This document shows, one piece after another, positions 25,246 to 33,946 of a stretch of 37,658 bases of DNA. A model generated the notes under the pieces. That model saw nothing but the letters and a program-made list of their open reading frames with translations. It was not told where the DNA came from and made no database searches. The position numbers were made by a program, and so were the translations under genes. The DNA lies in contig CAJWTV010000014.1 in the NCBI GenBank assembly GCA_913047375.1, forward strand, positions 1 through 37,658. Reading direction: 5' to 3'. Numbering within the stretch: the first letter of the stretch is position 1; each line of letters starts with the position of its first letter. This stretch comes from an uncultured Polaribacter sp. (GTDB taxonomy: Bacteria; Bacteroidota; Bacteroidia; Flavobacteriales; Flavobacteriaceae).

Positions 25246-25956
25246 ATGAAGAAAATTATAACAGTATTAGCAATCGCTATTTTAATATTTGCCTGCTCTT
25301 CTAAAAAAGAAGGTAATATGACAATTCTAGGTAAAATTAAAGGGCTTAAAAAAGGATCTTTATACCTACAAAAGATGAATGACACTGTTTTAATTTCTAT
25401 AGATTCTATAGCTATATTAGGTGAAAAAAGGTTTAAATTATCAGGAAATATTGACTCACCTGAATTATTTTTTCTTACTTTTAAAGGTAGTAATACAAAA
25501 AAAAGAATATTATTTTTTGGAGAAAAAGGAATTATTACTATTAATGATAATATCGATAATTTTGGTTTGAACCCAGAAATTACTGGTTCTAAAAATCAAG
25601 AAATATTGAATAAATTTGATAAAATAAATAAACAATTCAGAAATCAGCGTTTAGATTTAATTCAACAAGAATTGGAGGCAAAAAAGATAAAAGATGAATT
25701 TATGCTAAAAAAGGTAGATGAGGGATATAAGAAACTATTTAGACGTAAAGTTTTATTTGCTGCTAATTTCGCAATATCAAATTCAGATTTTGAAGTATCA
25801 CCATACATAGGCCTTACAGAGCTATACAATGCTAATATTAAATTATTAGACACTTTAAATAACTCTCTTTCTGAAAAAGTTAAGAAATCTACTTACGGAA
25901 AACGTTTTAACACCTATGTAACAAATATTAAAAAAAGTGAAGGATCTACAAAATAA
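25246..25956 (+). CDS. Lipoprotein with DUF4369-like domain
   Basis: A 236-residue protein with lipobox IFAC (lipid cysteine C17). It is followed by SSKKEGN, positive rather than acidic, hence probably periplasm-facing. Residues 24-115 form a beta-rich domain (TILGKIKGLKKGSLYLQKM, then SIDSIAI, FKLSGNI, ELFFLTF) that matches the DUF4369 pattern. In Bacteroidota this domain often precedes a thioredoxin-like TlpA domain. Here the rest is helical (residues 120-236) with no CxxC, so this is the domain without the redox half. It is located 40 bases after the DUF819 gene. Confidence 0.8.
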   Translation: MKKIITVLAIAILIFACSSKKEGNMTILGKIKGLKKGSLYLQKMNDTVLISIDSIAILGEKRFKLSGNIDSPELFFLTFKGSNTKKRILFFGEKGIITINDNIDNFGLNPEITGSKNQEILNKFDKINKQFRNQRLDLIQQELEAKKIKDEFMLKKVDEGYKKLFRRKVLFAANFAISNSDFEVSPYIGLTELYNANIKLLDTLNNSLSEKVKKSTYGKRFNTYVTNIKKSEGSTK

Positions 25957-26019
25957 TAAAATTTTTAATAATTTGACCACATTGAATAATTCAGAAGTTA
26001 AAAAAAATAAGAATTAATT

Positions 26020-26358
26020 ATGAAAGATGAAATTAATTTTGACGATTTTTTAAAAGTTGATATAAGAATAGGGACAATTATAGAAGTTAATGATTTTAAA
26101 GAGGCAATAAAACCATCTTATAAATTAAAAATTGATTTTGGAGATCTAGGTGTAAAAGAATCTAGTGCTCAAATCACCGATATATATGCTAAAGATGATT
26201 TATTAAATAAACAAGTATCTGTAATTATTAACCTTAAGCCAAAACAGATAGGTAATTTTATCAGCAAATGTTTAATTCTTGGAGTTTATAATACGCAAGG
26301 AGAAGTTGTATTATTAAAGGCTTCAAAAACAGTTAAAAATGGTGAGAAAGTTAGTTAA
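26020..26358 (+). CDS. CsaA/YgjH-type tRNA-binding protein
   Basis: A 112-residue single-domain protein with the tRNA-binding OB fold also found at the C-terminus of methionyl-tRNA synthetase. The landmarks are FLKVDIRIGTIIEV at the start, SSAQIT in the middle and VSVIINLKPKQIGNFISKCLILGV near the end. It acts as a homodimer that binds tRNA, and CsaA has also been reported as a chaperone in protein export. The length is almost exactly that of Bacillus CsaA. The start ATG 26020 agrees with the family N-terminus. Confidence 0.92.
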   Translation: MKDEINFDDFLKVDIRIGTIIEVNDFKEAIKPSYKLKIDFGDLGVKESSAQITDIYAKDDLLNKQVSVIINLKPKQIGNFISKCLILGVYNTQGEVVLLKASKTVKNGEKVS

Positions 26359-26392
26359 TTTTGACTTTTAGCTGAACTGCTTAGTGCTATCA

Positions 26393-28885
26393 TTACATCT
26401 TATCCCCGAAGAAAATAGCATTCATTAATAGCTTATTTGTTCCATACCAAAAAGCCCTAAAATTAGTGTTATCAGTAAACACCATTACACGACCACTTCC
26501 CATTTTTTGCATTTGGAAAGGAACAGAATTTTTTAATGCATTTAAATTTGACTTTGAAATATATCCACTCAGCAAAGGGTTGTCTAGATACTGAATTGGA
26601 TTATTATAGCTTTTTTTATTTGGTTTAATAAAAATTGTTGTGTTTCTAAATAGTGCTAATTTATTATTTTTATATCCGAAGTTAATTGGATGAGATCTAT
26701 CTATTTCTGCTTCAAAAATAGCCCCTCCAATAACTTGTGAGCCTGATATCAAACTCCTTTTCTCAAAGGAAATGTTTTTAATAGTATCCCTTTTAACTGT
26801 CTCAAATTGTAAAGTGATAAACTTATTTTTGGCTAACATTTTGACAGAGTTTCTGTAACCAATCAATGTCCCTCCATTTCTTGTCCAAACTTTTAATTTC
26901 TCCTGTAAACTTTTATCTAAAGAAGACAAACTCGGAATAATTATGGTGGTATATTTACTAATATCCGTAGAAGATAAATAACTTAAATCTAACTTTGTTA
27001 GCATCATATCAAATCGCTGATCTAATAAATGCCATATCTCTCCGGCGTCATTTCCGAAAATACTACCGCCGACAAGCATCGCGACTTTTTGCTTTTTAAT
27101 AGCTCTAAAATTATTACTACCTAAATCAATCCCTTGATTTAATCCACTAGAAACACCATTTATTTTGAGATGATTTTCAATAGCTACTTCTTCTAAAAAC
27201 CTGAATAAATCATCTTGATTTAGTTGCTGATTTTGGGTAGGAATAAAAATAGTTCCGTAGTCATAATTATTACCCCCATTTTTGAAATTTTTCATAGAAA
27301 CCTTTGCACGAATTCCTTTTGTTAAAATTTTATTTAATGCTTTTGGAGTATAATATTCATTCCAAGGCATTAAATATCCAACAGAACTTAATGAATGAAT
27401 TGATCCTTTATTCATCTCTAAATTTGTAATCTCTGTTCCTGCCTTGGAAAAAGAAATGTTTTCAGCGAAATCCACTCCAAATGAATGATTAAAGGTCCAA
27501 GCAGAAACATCATAAAATAAACTATCTTTAAATTTAGTTCTTTCATCAAACATTGCTCTCACTAAGCGTTGATTTTTTTGATTCATTGGAACTATATAGC
27601 CATAGTCTTTTTTAAAAATTTTTCCATTTTTTGTGAAATCAGATTTAATTTCATGAATTTTAACTTGATGTTTTGTTAATACCTCTGCCAAATGATAACT
27701 CTTTGCAGCATCTTTTTCATCACCAAAAACAATCGCTTTATTCTCACCTGTAGTTATTGCTTCTTTGTAAAAATTTTGTTGGTATTGTAAGATTTTTACA
27801 CGCATATTATTAGCTGCTTTTAAAGTAGATAATGCAGCAGTAAATTGATTTCTAATAGTAAATGGAAATGTTAAAACACCATTTACAGTTTCTTGTGCAT
27901 GTCCTCTAGAACTAGCTTGCTCGAACAAAATACCTATACTTCCATTAATATCGGGAAAAGTTGAACCTTTTCCATAATAAAAATCATCAAAACTTTCTTC
28001 TGAATAATACGTTGAACCTAACTTATCAAATGCTTTAGCGTGATAAGTTCCTATTTCCCTCGTTAATTCTTGATTTAACTTTGGTGTCAAGGGATGTGTT
28101 CTACTCTGAATTCCTGGTTGAAAAAAGAATGTAGAATTACTACCCATTTCATGATGATCAGTTAGGATATTTGGTAACCATTTATGAAAACTTGAAATTC
28201 GCGCGCTACTTTCTGGTAATTGCACCGGAAGCCAATCTCTATTCATATCAAACCAATAATGGTTAGTTCTTCCTTTTGGCCAAATTTCTTTATATTCTCT
28301 GTCATTTGGATCTGGATTTATATTTTTACTTTTATTTGTATTTACCCAATAAGCAAAACGTTGCAATCCATCAGGATTATAAGAGGGATCAAAAAGAATA
28401 ATTGTATTGTCCAAAACATCATTAATATTATTTGCTGCTGCTAAATAATAGGCAACTACCAAAGCTGCATTAGATCCACTAGGTTCATTTCCATGAATTG
28501 AAAAACCTTGATAAACTACTATGGGGTCATTAGAAATATCTTTATTACTATCATTTGTTCCATTAATATGATTTTCTCTGATTTTATCGATATTTATATG
28601 ATTCTTTGGCGAAGTAATTGTGAGTAATAACAGCGGTCTTCCTTCAAAAGTTGAACCTCTATTTTCGATAGAAATTCTATCAGAAGCTAAAGCTAAAGCT
28701 TTCATATATTCCACCAATTTATCGTGCGTAACATGCCACTCTCCTACTTGATGGCCAATAATACTTTTTGGAGTAGGAATATTTTGATCAAAGGTTGTGT
28801 CTTTTGGTAAGTAATAAGATAAATCAATTTCTTGGGAGGAAACTGAAAGTGATACGAATAATATAAATATGAGGAAGTTTTTCAT
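26393..28885 (-). CDS. Secreted M14-family zinc carboxypeptidase
   Basis: An 830-residue exported peptidase with a signal peptide (about 1-17, ending SVSSQ). The M14 catalytic domain spans about residues 40-360: zinc ligands H131 and E134 in SIHGNEPSG, the third histidine in TDHHEMGSN (244/245), and the general-base glutamate E322 in GILFEQAS. The substrate-binding segment FDPSYNPDG is also recognisable. The C-terminal half (about 380-830) includes a class I glutamine-amidotransferase-like region (VAMLVGG, then TIIIPSL) with no clear catalytic cysteine. The gene is convergent with the CsaA gene and divergent from dld. It probably feeds peptide degradation in the periplasm or outside. Confidence 0.9.
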   Translation of the reverse strand: MKNFLIFILFVSLSVSSQEIDLSYYLPKDTTFDQNIPTPKSIIGHQVGEWHVTHDKLVEYMKALALASDRISIENRGSTFEGRPLLLLTITSPKNHINIDKIRENHINGTNDSNKDISNDPIVVYQGFSIHGNEPSGSNAALVVAYYLAAANNINDVLDNTIILFDPSYNPDGLQRFAYWVNTNKSKNINPDPNDREYKEIWPKGRTNHYWFDMNRDWLPVQLPESSARISSFHKWLPNILTDHHEMGSNSTFFFQPGIQSRTHPLTPKLNQELTREIGTYHAKAFDKLGSTYYSEESFDDFYYGKGSTFPDINGSIGILFEQASSRGHAQETVNGVLTFPFTIRNQFTAALSTLKAANNMRVKILQYQQNFYKEAITTGENKAIVFGDEKDAAKSYHLAEVLTKHQVKIHEIKSDFTKNGKIFKKDYGYIVPMNQKNQRLVRAMFDERTKFKDSLFYDVSAWTFNHSFGVDFAENISFSKAGTEITNLEMNKGSIHSLSSVGYLMPWNEYYTPKALNKILTKGIRAKVSMKNFKNGGNNYDYGTIFIPTQNQQLNQDDLFRFLEEVAIENHLKINGVSSGLNQGIDLGSNNFRAIKKQKVAMLVGGSIFGNDAGEIWHLLDQRFDMMLTKLDLSYLSSTDISKYTTIIIPSLSSLDKSLQEKLKVWTRNGGTLIGYRNSVKMLAKNKFITLQFETVKRDTIKNISFEKRSLISGSQVIGGAIFEAEIDRSHPINFGYKNNKLALFRNTTIFIKPNKKSYNNPIQYLDNPLLSGYISKSNLNALKNSVPFQMQKMGSGRVMVFTDNTNFRAFWYGTNKLLMNAIFFGDKM

Positions 28886-28909
28886 TTGATAACTCTTTAA
28901 ATTTTAAAA

Positions 28910-28917
28910 CAAATATA
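28910..28917 (-). promoter_or_regulatory. -7 box for the M14 peptidase gene
   Basis: On the minus strand 28917-28910 reads TATATTTG, an exact TAnnTTTG match, 24 bases before the ATG at 28885. No -33 TTG at normal spacing was found. Confidence 0.5.
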
Positions 28918-29125
28918 AGGTTTCAAAAATATATCTATTATGGCTATAATCATCTATCTAAAAACAGATTTACTCTCTAAAATAATTTCAAATTCATAAA
29001 TATTTGTATTAAAAAATACCAATTCAATAAAAGTTAACAAACAAACTAATTATTTTCTTTTTATGAAACTTTTATTCAGATATTTGTTCTGTCCATTAGT
29101 GCTTTAATAATTAATACAATACTAA

Positions 29126-30817
29126 ATGAGTTTTGAAAGTAATTTTATTTATGATTTAAAGTCTATCACTGGAAATAAGTATATCCTTACTAATAAGCTG
29201 AGTAAACAACATTACTGTAACGGATGGAGGTATGGTTCAGGTGAGGCGCTTGCAGTAGCAAAACCTTCAACTTTACTTGAGATATGGAAGGTTCTTCAAC
29301 TTTGTGTTCAGGCTGATGTTATTGTTATTATGCAAGCTGCTAATACAGGATTAACTGGAGGATCTACTCCTGACGGTAATGATTACGACCGACCTATAGT
29401 GATTATTAACACTATGCGCATAAACGATATACAGATTATTAATGAAGGTAAACAAATTATTGGATTTTCAGGAAGTACATTATTTGGGCTAGAAAATAAA
29501 TTAGCTCCTTTCGGGAGAGAGCCACATTCAGTTATTGGTTCGTCCTGTATAGGCGCTTCGATAGTTGGAGGTGTTTGTAATAATTCTGGGGGGGCCTTGG
29601 TGAAAAGAGGACCAGCTTACACTGAGCTTTCAATTTATGCACAGATAAACTTAAATGGTGATTTAATCCTAGTGAATGATCTAGGTATTGATCTTGGTAA
29701 TTCACCAGAGGAGATTTTGATAAATTTACAAACACATAATTATAATAAAAATAATATACTTTTTTCGGATAAATTAGCTTCTGATAACGAATATCAAGAA
29801 CGCGTTCGAGACGTAGATGCTAATACACCTGCACGTTATAATGCTGATGGACGACGCTTATATGGTGCCTCTGGTTGTGCAGGTAAAATTGCTGTATTTG
29901 CTGTTCGATTAGATACTTATCCAATTCCGAAACGTCAACAAGTTTTTTATGTTGGGACTAATAGCCCTTATGTATTAAGTGAAATTCGTAAAGAAATATT
30001 ATCCAAGTTTAAACATCTGCCATCATCAGGAGAATATCTTCATAGAGACTGCTATGATGCTGCAAAAAAATACAGCAAAGATACTTTTATCGCGATTGAT
30101 AAAATGGGTCCAAGCTTTATTCCAAAATTGTTTGAAATAAAACGAAAAGTTGATCGTCTTTCTGATAAATTTATATTCCTTCCTAGCAAATTTTCAGATA
30201 GAATTATGCAATTTCTAAGTAAGTTTTGGCCTAACCATTTGCCCAAAAGAATGGAGGAATATAGAGAAAAATATGAACATCATTGGGTAATTGAAATGTC
30301 TGATGATGGAGTTGGTGAAGCAAAAAAATATTTCGAGAAGTTCTTTACAGAAAATGAAGGAAGTTTTTTTGAATGTACTAAAGAAGAAGGTAAAAAAGCA
30401 ATCTTGCATCGATTTGTAGCGGCAAGTGCATTAAATCGTTATCATATTATAAATTCAAGTAAATCTGGGGGAATGATGTCTATGGATATTGCTTTTCCAA
30501 GAAATGAAAAAGATTGGTTCGAAAATTTACCTCCAGAAATTGATGATTTAATAGAGTTGAAACTATATTATGGTCACTTGTTTTGCCATGTATTACATCA
30601 AAACTACATAGTTAAAAAAGGCGTAGATCCTGAAGTCTTAAAACAGAAATTATTAAAAACTTTTGATGCTAGAGGTGCTGAATATCCAGCTGAACACAAT
30701 GTCGGTCATGAATACTTTGCAAAACCTTCACTTTCAAATTTTTATAAAGAGCTTGATCCAACTAATGGATTCAACCCTGGAATTGGAAAAACTAGTAAGA
30801 ATAAAAACTGGAAATAG
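29126..30817 (+). CDS. dld: Quinone-dependent D-lactate dehydrogenase Dld
   Basis: A 563-residue membrane-associated flavoenzyme that oxidises D-lactate to pyruvate and passes electrons to quinone. The FAD-binding PCMH domain is in the first 230 residues (MQAANTGLTGGSTPDGNDYD, then GREPHSVIGSSCIGAS, then NNSGG). The Dld-specific membrane-binding/substrate part follows (SGCAGKIAVFAVRLDTYP, HRDCYDAAKKY, EHHWVIEM, YPAEHNVGHEY, NPGIGKTSK). The match to the E. coli Dld sequence I remember is close along the entire length, end to end, with near-equal size (571 there). It is a single-gene unit, with a TTG (29082 region) but no good -7 box upstream. Confidence 0.96.
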   Translation: MSFESNFIYDLKSITGNKYILTNKLSKQHYCNGWRYGSGEALAVAKPSTLLEIWKVLQLCVQADVIVIMQAANTGLTGGSTPDGNDYDRPIVIINTMRINDIQIINEGKQIIGFSGSTLFGLENKLAPFGREPHSVIGSSCIGASIVGGVCNNSGGALVKRGPAYTELSIYAQINLNGDLILVNDLGIDLGNSPEEILINLQTHNYNKNNILFSDKLASDNEYQERVRDVDANTPARYNADGRRLYGASGCAGKIAVFAVRLDTYPIPKRQQVFYVGTNSPYVLSEIRKEILSKFKHLPSSGEYLHRDCYDAAKKYSKDTFIAIDKMGPSFIPKLFEIKRKVDRLSDKFIFLPSKFSDRIMQFLSKFWPNHLPKRMEEYREKYEHHWVIEMSDDGVGEAKKYFEKFFTENEGSFFECTKEEGKKAILHRFVAASALNRYHIINSSKSGGMMSMDIAFPRNEKDWFENLPPEIDDLIELKLYYGHLFCHVLHQNYIVKKGVDPEVLKQKLLKTFDARGAEYPAEHNVGHEYFAKPSLSNFYKELDPTNGFNPGIGKTSKNKNWK

Positions 30818-30886
30818 GAGATACCTATCTGAAGAAATAATATATTCTTTCCTTCAAAAAACTAATATTTATTAAATTGAAATTAT

Positions 30887-31840
30887 TTAGTCTTTATAAA
30901 CTCCCATTTCTGAGTATTTATCCATTCTCTGACTAACTAAATTCTCTGTTGATAAATCTTTTAATTCATTAAAAGCTGATATGATTTTTTCCTGTACGGC
31001 AATGAAAGCTCCTTCTCTATCATAATGGGCTCCACCTAGAGGTTCTTTTATAATTTCATCAATTAACTTTAACCTTTTCATATCGGTTCCTGTTAATTTA
31101 AGCGCTGCTGCAGCTTGTTCTTTAAATTCCCAGCTTCTCCATAATATAGATGAACAAGATTCTGGAGAAATTACTGTATACCACGTATTCTCCATCATAT
31201 ATACTCTATCTCCGACTCCTATACCAAGTGCTCCTCCAGATGCTCCTTCACCAATTACAACACTAATAATAGGTGTTTTCAAGCGAGTCATCTCTAATAT
31301 ATTTCTAGCAATAGCCTCACCTTGTCCACGTTCTTCTGCCTCTAAACCAGGATACGCACCAGGTGTATCTAATAAAGTAACTACAGGGATATTAAATTTC
31401 TCTGCCATCTTCATTAAACGTAAAGCTTTTCTATATCCTTCAGGGTTAGCCATCCCAAAATTTCTGTACTGACGAGTTTTTGTATTGTATCCTTTTTGTT
31501 GACCAATAAACATAAAGGATTGGTCACCTATTTTACCTAGGCCACCTATCATCGCCTTATCATCTTTTACGTTTCTATCTCCGTGGAGTTCCATAAAAGA
31601 ATCGCCACACAAAGCTTTGATATAATCTAAGGTATAAGGTCTATTTGGATGACGAGAAAGTTGAACTCTCTGCCAAGGTGATAAATTTTTATATATTTCT
31701 TTTTTAGCGTTTTCTAACTTCTTCTCTATTTTTTTACATGTTGCGGTAACGTCAACTTCATTGTCTGCTCCAATTTCATGACACTTAATAAGTTGTTCCT
31801 CTAACTCTTTAATTGGCATTTCAAAATCTAAATATTCCAT
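30887..31840 (-). CDS. accA: Acetyl-CoA carboxylase carboxyltransferase subunit alpha
   Basis: A 317-residue AccA, the alpha half of the carboxyltransferase that makes malonyl-CoA for fatty-acid synthesis together with AccD and the biotin components elsewhere. The N-terminus [16 protein letters not shown], the [11 protein letters not shown] block, [25 protein letters not shown] (crotonase-fold carbonyl site) and [15 protein letters not shown] are all family-typical. It is the last gene of the tgt-lptG-EamA-accA group, but has its own -7 box and a dyad upstream, so it can probably be expressed separately. Confidence 0.97.
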   Translation of the reverse strand: MEYLDFEMPIKELEEQLIKCHEIGADNEVDVTATCKKIEKKLENAKKEIYKNLSPWQRVQLSRHPNRPYTLDYIKALCGDSFMELHGDRNVKDDKAMIGGLGKIGDQSFMFIGQQKGYNTKTRQYRNFGMANPEGYRKALRLMKMAEKFNIPVVTLLDTPGAYPGLEAEERGQGEAIARNILEMTRLKTPIISVVIGEGASGGALGIGVGDRVYMMENTWYTVISPESCSSILWRSWEFKEQAAAALKLTGTDMKRLKLIDEIIKEPLGGAHYDREGAFIAVQEKIISAFNELKDLSTENLVSQRMDKYSEMGVYKD

Positions 31841-31863
31841 TTAGTTTTATTTGATTTTAGTTT

Positions 31864-31883
31864 GTATGTTAAAGCAAACATAC
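31864..31883 (-). promoter_or_regulatory. accA -7 box inside a 7+7 inverted repeat
   Basis: GTATGTT (31864-31870) and AACATAC (31877-31883) are perfect inverse complements, 6 bases apart. On the minus strand the -7 box TATGTTTG (31882-31875, exact TAnnTTTG) falls wholly within the dyad, 34 bases before the accA ATG. A regulator binding there would block the promoter. Confidence 0.45.
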
Positions 31884-31887
31884 TATA

Positions 31888-31912
31888 AAATTTACTTTTT
31901 TTTAGTAAATTT
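31888..31912 (-). terminator. Hairpin between EamA and accA
   Basis: AAATTTACT (31888-31896) and AGTAAATTT (31904-31912) pair perfectly over 9 bases around a 7-base single-nucleotide loop (T on plus, A on minus). It lies 14 bases past the EamA stop, just upstream of the accA promoter. The stem is AT-rich and the U-run after it short, so termination may be partial. Confidence 0.4.
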
Positions 31913-31925
31913 ATTTTAATTTTTA

Positions 31926-32837
31926 CTAACATTTTTTTTTAGAAAACTTCTTTTTTAGAATAGCTCTATTTTTAAAAATCCCATTTAATAAAACTACAAA
32001 AAGAACAATAAATGCTCCATAATAAAATTCAGAATTCATTTTTTCTTTATCTCCAAAAATGAATAATGCTAATATAATAGCGTAAATAGGTTCTAAATTG
32101 ATAGTCAACATAACTGTATATGGAGATATGTATTTCATAACCTTCACAGAAATTATAAATGCATAAGCAGTACAAATACTGCTTAAAATAAAAAGATACA
32201 ACCAATCTAACTGAGATAATTTAAAAAACTCTAAACTAAAACTTCCACTGTAAAACAAATAACCAGTAATAAATAGTACTCCAAATAAAAGCTGGTAAAG
32301 AGATATTACATCTGCTTCATATTGCTTGACGTATAAACCATTTAAAACTGCAAAAAGAGAACCCAAAAAAGAAGCAATTAGTGCATATATAATTCCTGCT
32401 TTATATTGTGCAACTTCAAAATTATCAAAAATGATATACAGACCAAAAATAACAATGAGGCCTAAAATTATTTCTATAAATTTCATTCTTCTTTTAAAAA
32501 AAATTGGCTCTATCAAAGCTGTAAAAAAGGCTCCTGTACTCATAGCTACCATTGCTACTGACACATTTGACATTTTAATGGCTTTAAAAAAGAAAACCCA
32601 ATGTAGAGCAATTATACCTCCAGTAAACAGGAATTTTATTATTCCTTTTTGATCAAGTCTAAATGATTTTTTTTTTAACACGAAATAGATAACAATAATA
32701 ATTACCGCCAAACCCATTCTAAACCAAACTAAAGGGACTGCATCTATCGTTATTAGTGCACCTAATATTGCGGTAAAACCCCAAATAAAAACAATTAAGT
32801 GAAGTAATAAATAATTTTTTATTTTACTTTCTTGCAT
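31926..32837 (-). CDS. EamA/DMT-family membrane transporter
   Basis: A 303-residue protein with ten predicted membrane helices in two EamA repeats (first repeat about 8-140, second about 150-290; a basic tail NRAILKKKFSKKKC follows). The start overlaps the end of lptG by 14 bases, so translational coupling is likely. A DMT-type transporter between lptG and accA is a familiar flavobacterial arrangement, but its substrate is unknown. Sequence similarity to the EamA at 719-1579 is low by eye, so this is not a recent duplicate. Confidence 0.9.
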   Translation of the reverse strand: MQESKIKNYLLLHLIVFIWGFTAILGALITIDAVPLVWFRMGLAVIIIVIYFVLKKKSFRLDQKGIIKFLFTGGIIALHWVFFFKAIKMSNVSVAMVAMSTGAFFTALIEPIFFKRRMKFIEIILGLIVIFGLYIIFDNFEVAQYKAGIIYALIASFLGSLFAVLNGLYVKQYEADVISLYQLLFGVLFITGYLFYSGSFSLEFFKLSQLDWLYLFILSSICTAYAFIISVKVMKYISPYTVMLTINLEPIYAIILALFIFGDKEKMNSEFYYGAFIVLFVVLLNGIFKNRAILKKKFSKKKC

Positions 32838-33906
32838 TGAAATATAGATAAATAGCTAAACAGCCAAAAATAATATTAGGAAACCAAACATATAAAAGTG
32901 AATTTACACCTGCGACTGCTCCTAAAACCTCGGCGATCTTCATTAAAAAGACATAAACAAACATTATTGCAATACCTATTGCTAGATTTAACCCAGTTCC
33001 TCCTCTTCTCTTTCTAAATGATAGTGCAACAGCAATTATTGTTAAAATATAAGACGCAATTGGTAAACTTGTTCTTTTATAAAATTCCACATAATAAGCG
33101 TTCAAATTCTTTATTCCTCTTTTTTTGGACAAATCTATGAAAGCTCCTAACTCGTCAGAAGGCATCTCTTGTGCTAATGCTGATTTATAAATTAAATCTT
33201 TAGGTGTGAATGCAAAAATAGTATCTAACTTATTTCCTTGGAAAATTATATCATCATTAGGATAGATTTTTCTTAATTTCCAGTTTAACAACTTAAATGT
33301 ACTATCTTTTGGATGCCAATTAATATTATCAGCAACTAGTTTTGTTTTCAGTTTTAAACCGTCATATAATTCTGTAGAAAAATTAAATCCCGAATTAGAT
33401 TTTGTATCAAAATTTTGAATAAAAATATAAGTACTATCTGTTAATTGTAGGCTAAAGTTTTTTACATATTTTTCTTGATAATTTTTCTGTTTGAAATAAG
33501 TATTCTCAAATTTCTTCCTCTCTTTACTGCTATTTGGTACCACAAAGTGATTCATTATTAATGCCATTAAAGTAACCAATGTTGCACCAATAAAATAAGG
33601 GTATAAAAATCTTGTGAAAGAAATTTTAGCATTGTTAATTGCTATAATCTCAGTATTATTAGAGAGTTTTGAGGTAAATAAAATTACGGCAATAAATAAT
33701 GCCAATGGCATAAAAGTATTTGCGTAATAAATAATGAAGTTACTATAATATTCGTCTACAACTTGATAAAATGAAAGGTTATGGTTTATAAATTTATCTA
33801 TTTTTTCTGATATGTCTATAGCAATTGCAATAGGTATCAAAATTAATAAGGTAAAAAAGAAAGTTACCAAATAACGTTTTAATATGTACCAGTCTAATAT
33901 TTTCAA
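32824..33906 (-). CDS. lptG: LptF/LptG-family lipopolysaccharide export permease
   Basis: A 360-residue inner-membrane permease of the YjgP/YjgQ type. Three helices lie near the N-terminus (LKRYLVTFFFTLLILIPIAI region, the next about 55-75, a third about 100-120). A large periplasmic beta-jellyroll domain occupies residues 130-270, and three further helices the end. LptF and LptG pair with the LptB ATPase to extract lipopolysaccharide from the inner membrane and hand it to LptC/A. Single-gene annotation as LptG rather than LptF is by custom and not certain. The gene lies 40 bases after tgt. Confidence 0.88.
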   Translation of the reverse strand: MKILDWYILKRYLVTFFFTLLILIPIAIAIDISEKIDKFINHNLSFYQVVDEYYSNFIIYYANTFMPLALFIAVILFTSKLSNNTEIIAINNAKISFTRFLYPYFIGATLVTLMALIMNHFVVPNSSKERKKFENTYFKQKNYQEKYVKNFSLQLTDSTYIFIQNFDTKSNSGFNFSTELYDGLKLKTKLVADNINWHPKDSTFKLLNWKLRKIYPNDDIIFQGNKLDTIFAFTPKDLIYKSALAQEMPSDELGAFIDLSKKRGIKNLNAYYVEFYKRTSLPIASYILTIIAVALSFRKRRGGTGLNLAIGIAIMFVYVFLMKIAEVLGAVAGVNSLLYVWFPNIIFGCLAIYLYFNARK

Positions 33907-33946
33907 AATATCATAATTAAAGTTCTAACAGGAAAGTTGTTATATA

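Noticed and set aside
26393-28885. An active glutamine amidotransferase domain in the second half of the M14 peptidase.
   Set aside because: Fold-like strands can be read (VAMLVGG, TIIIPSL) but no nucleophile cysteine or catalytic triad was found, so it is at most a non-catalytic domain.
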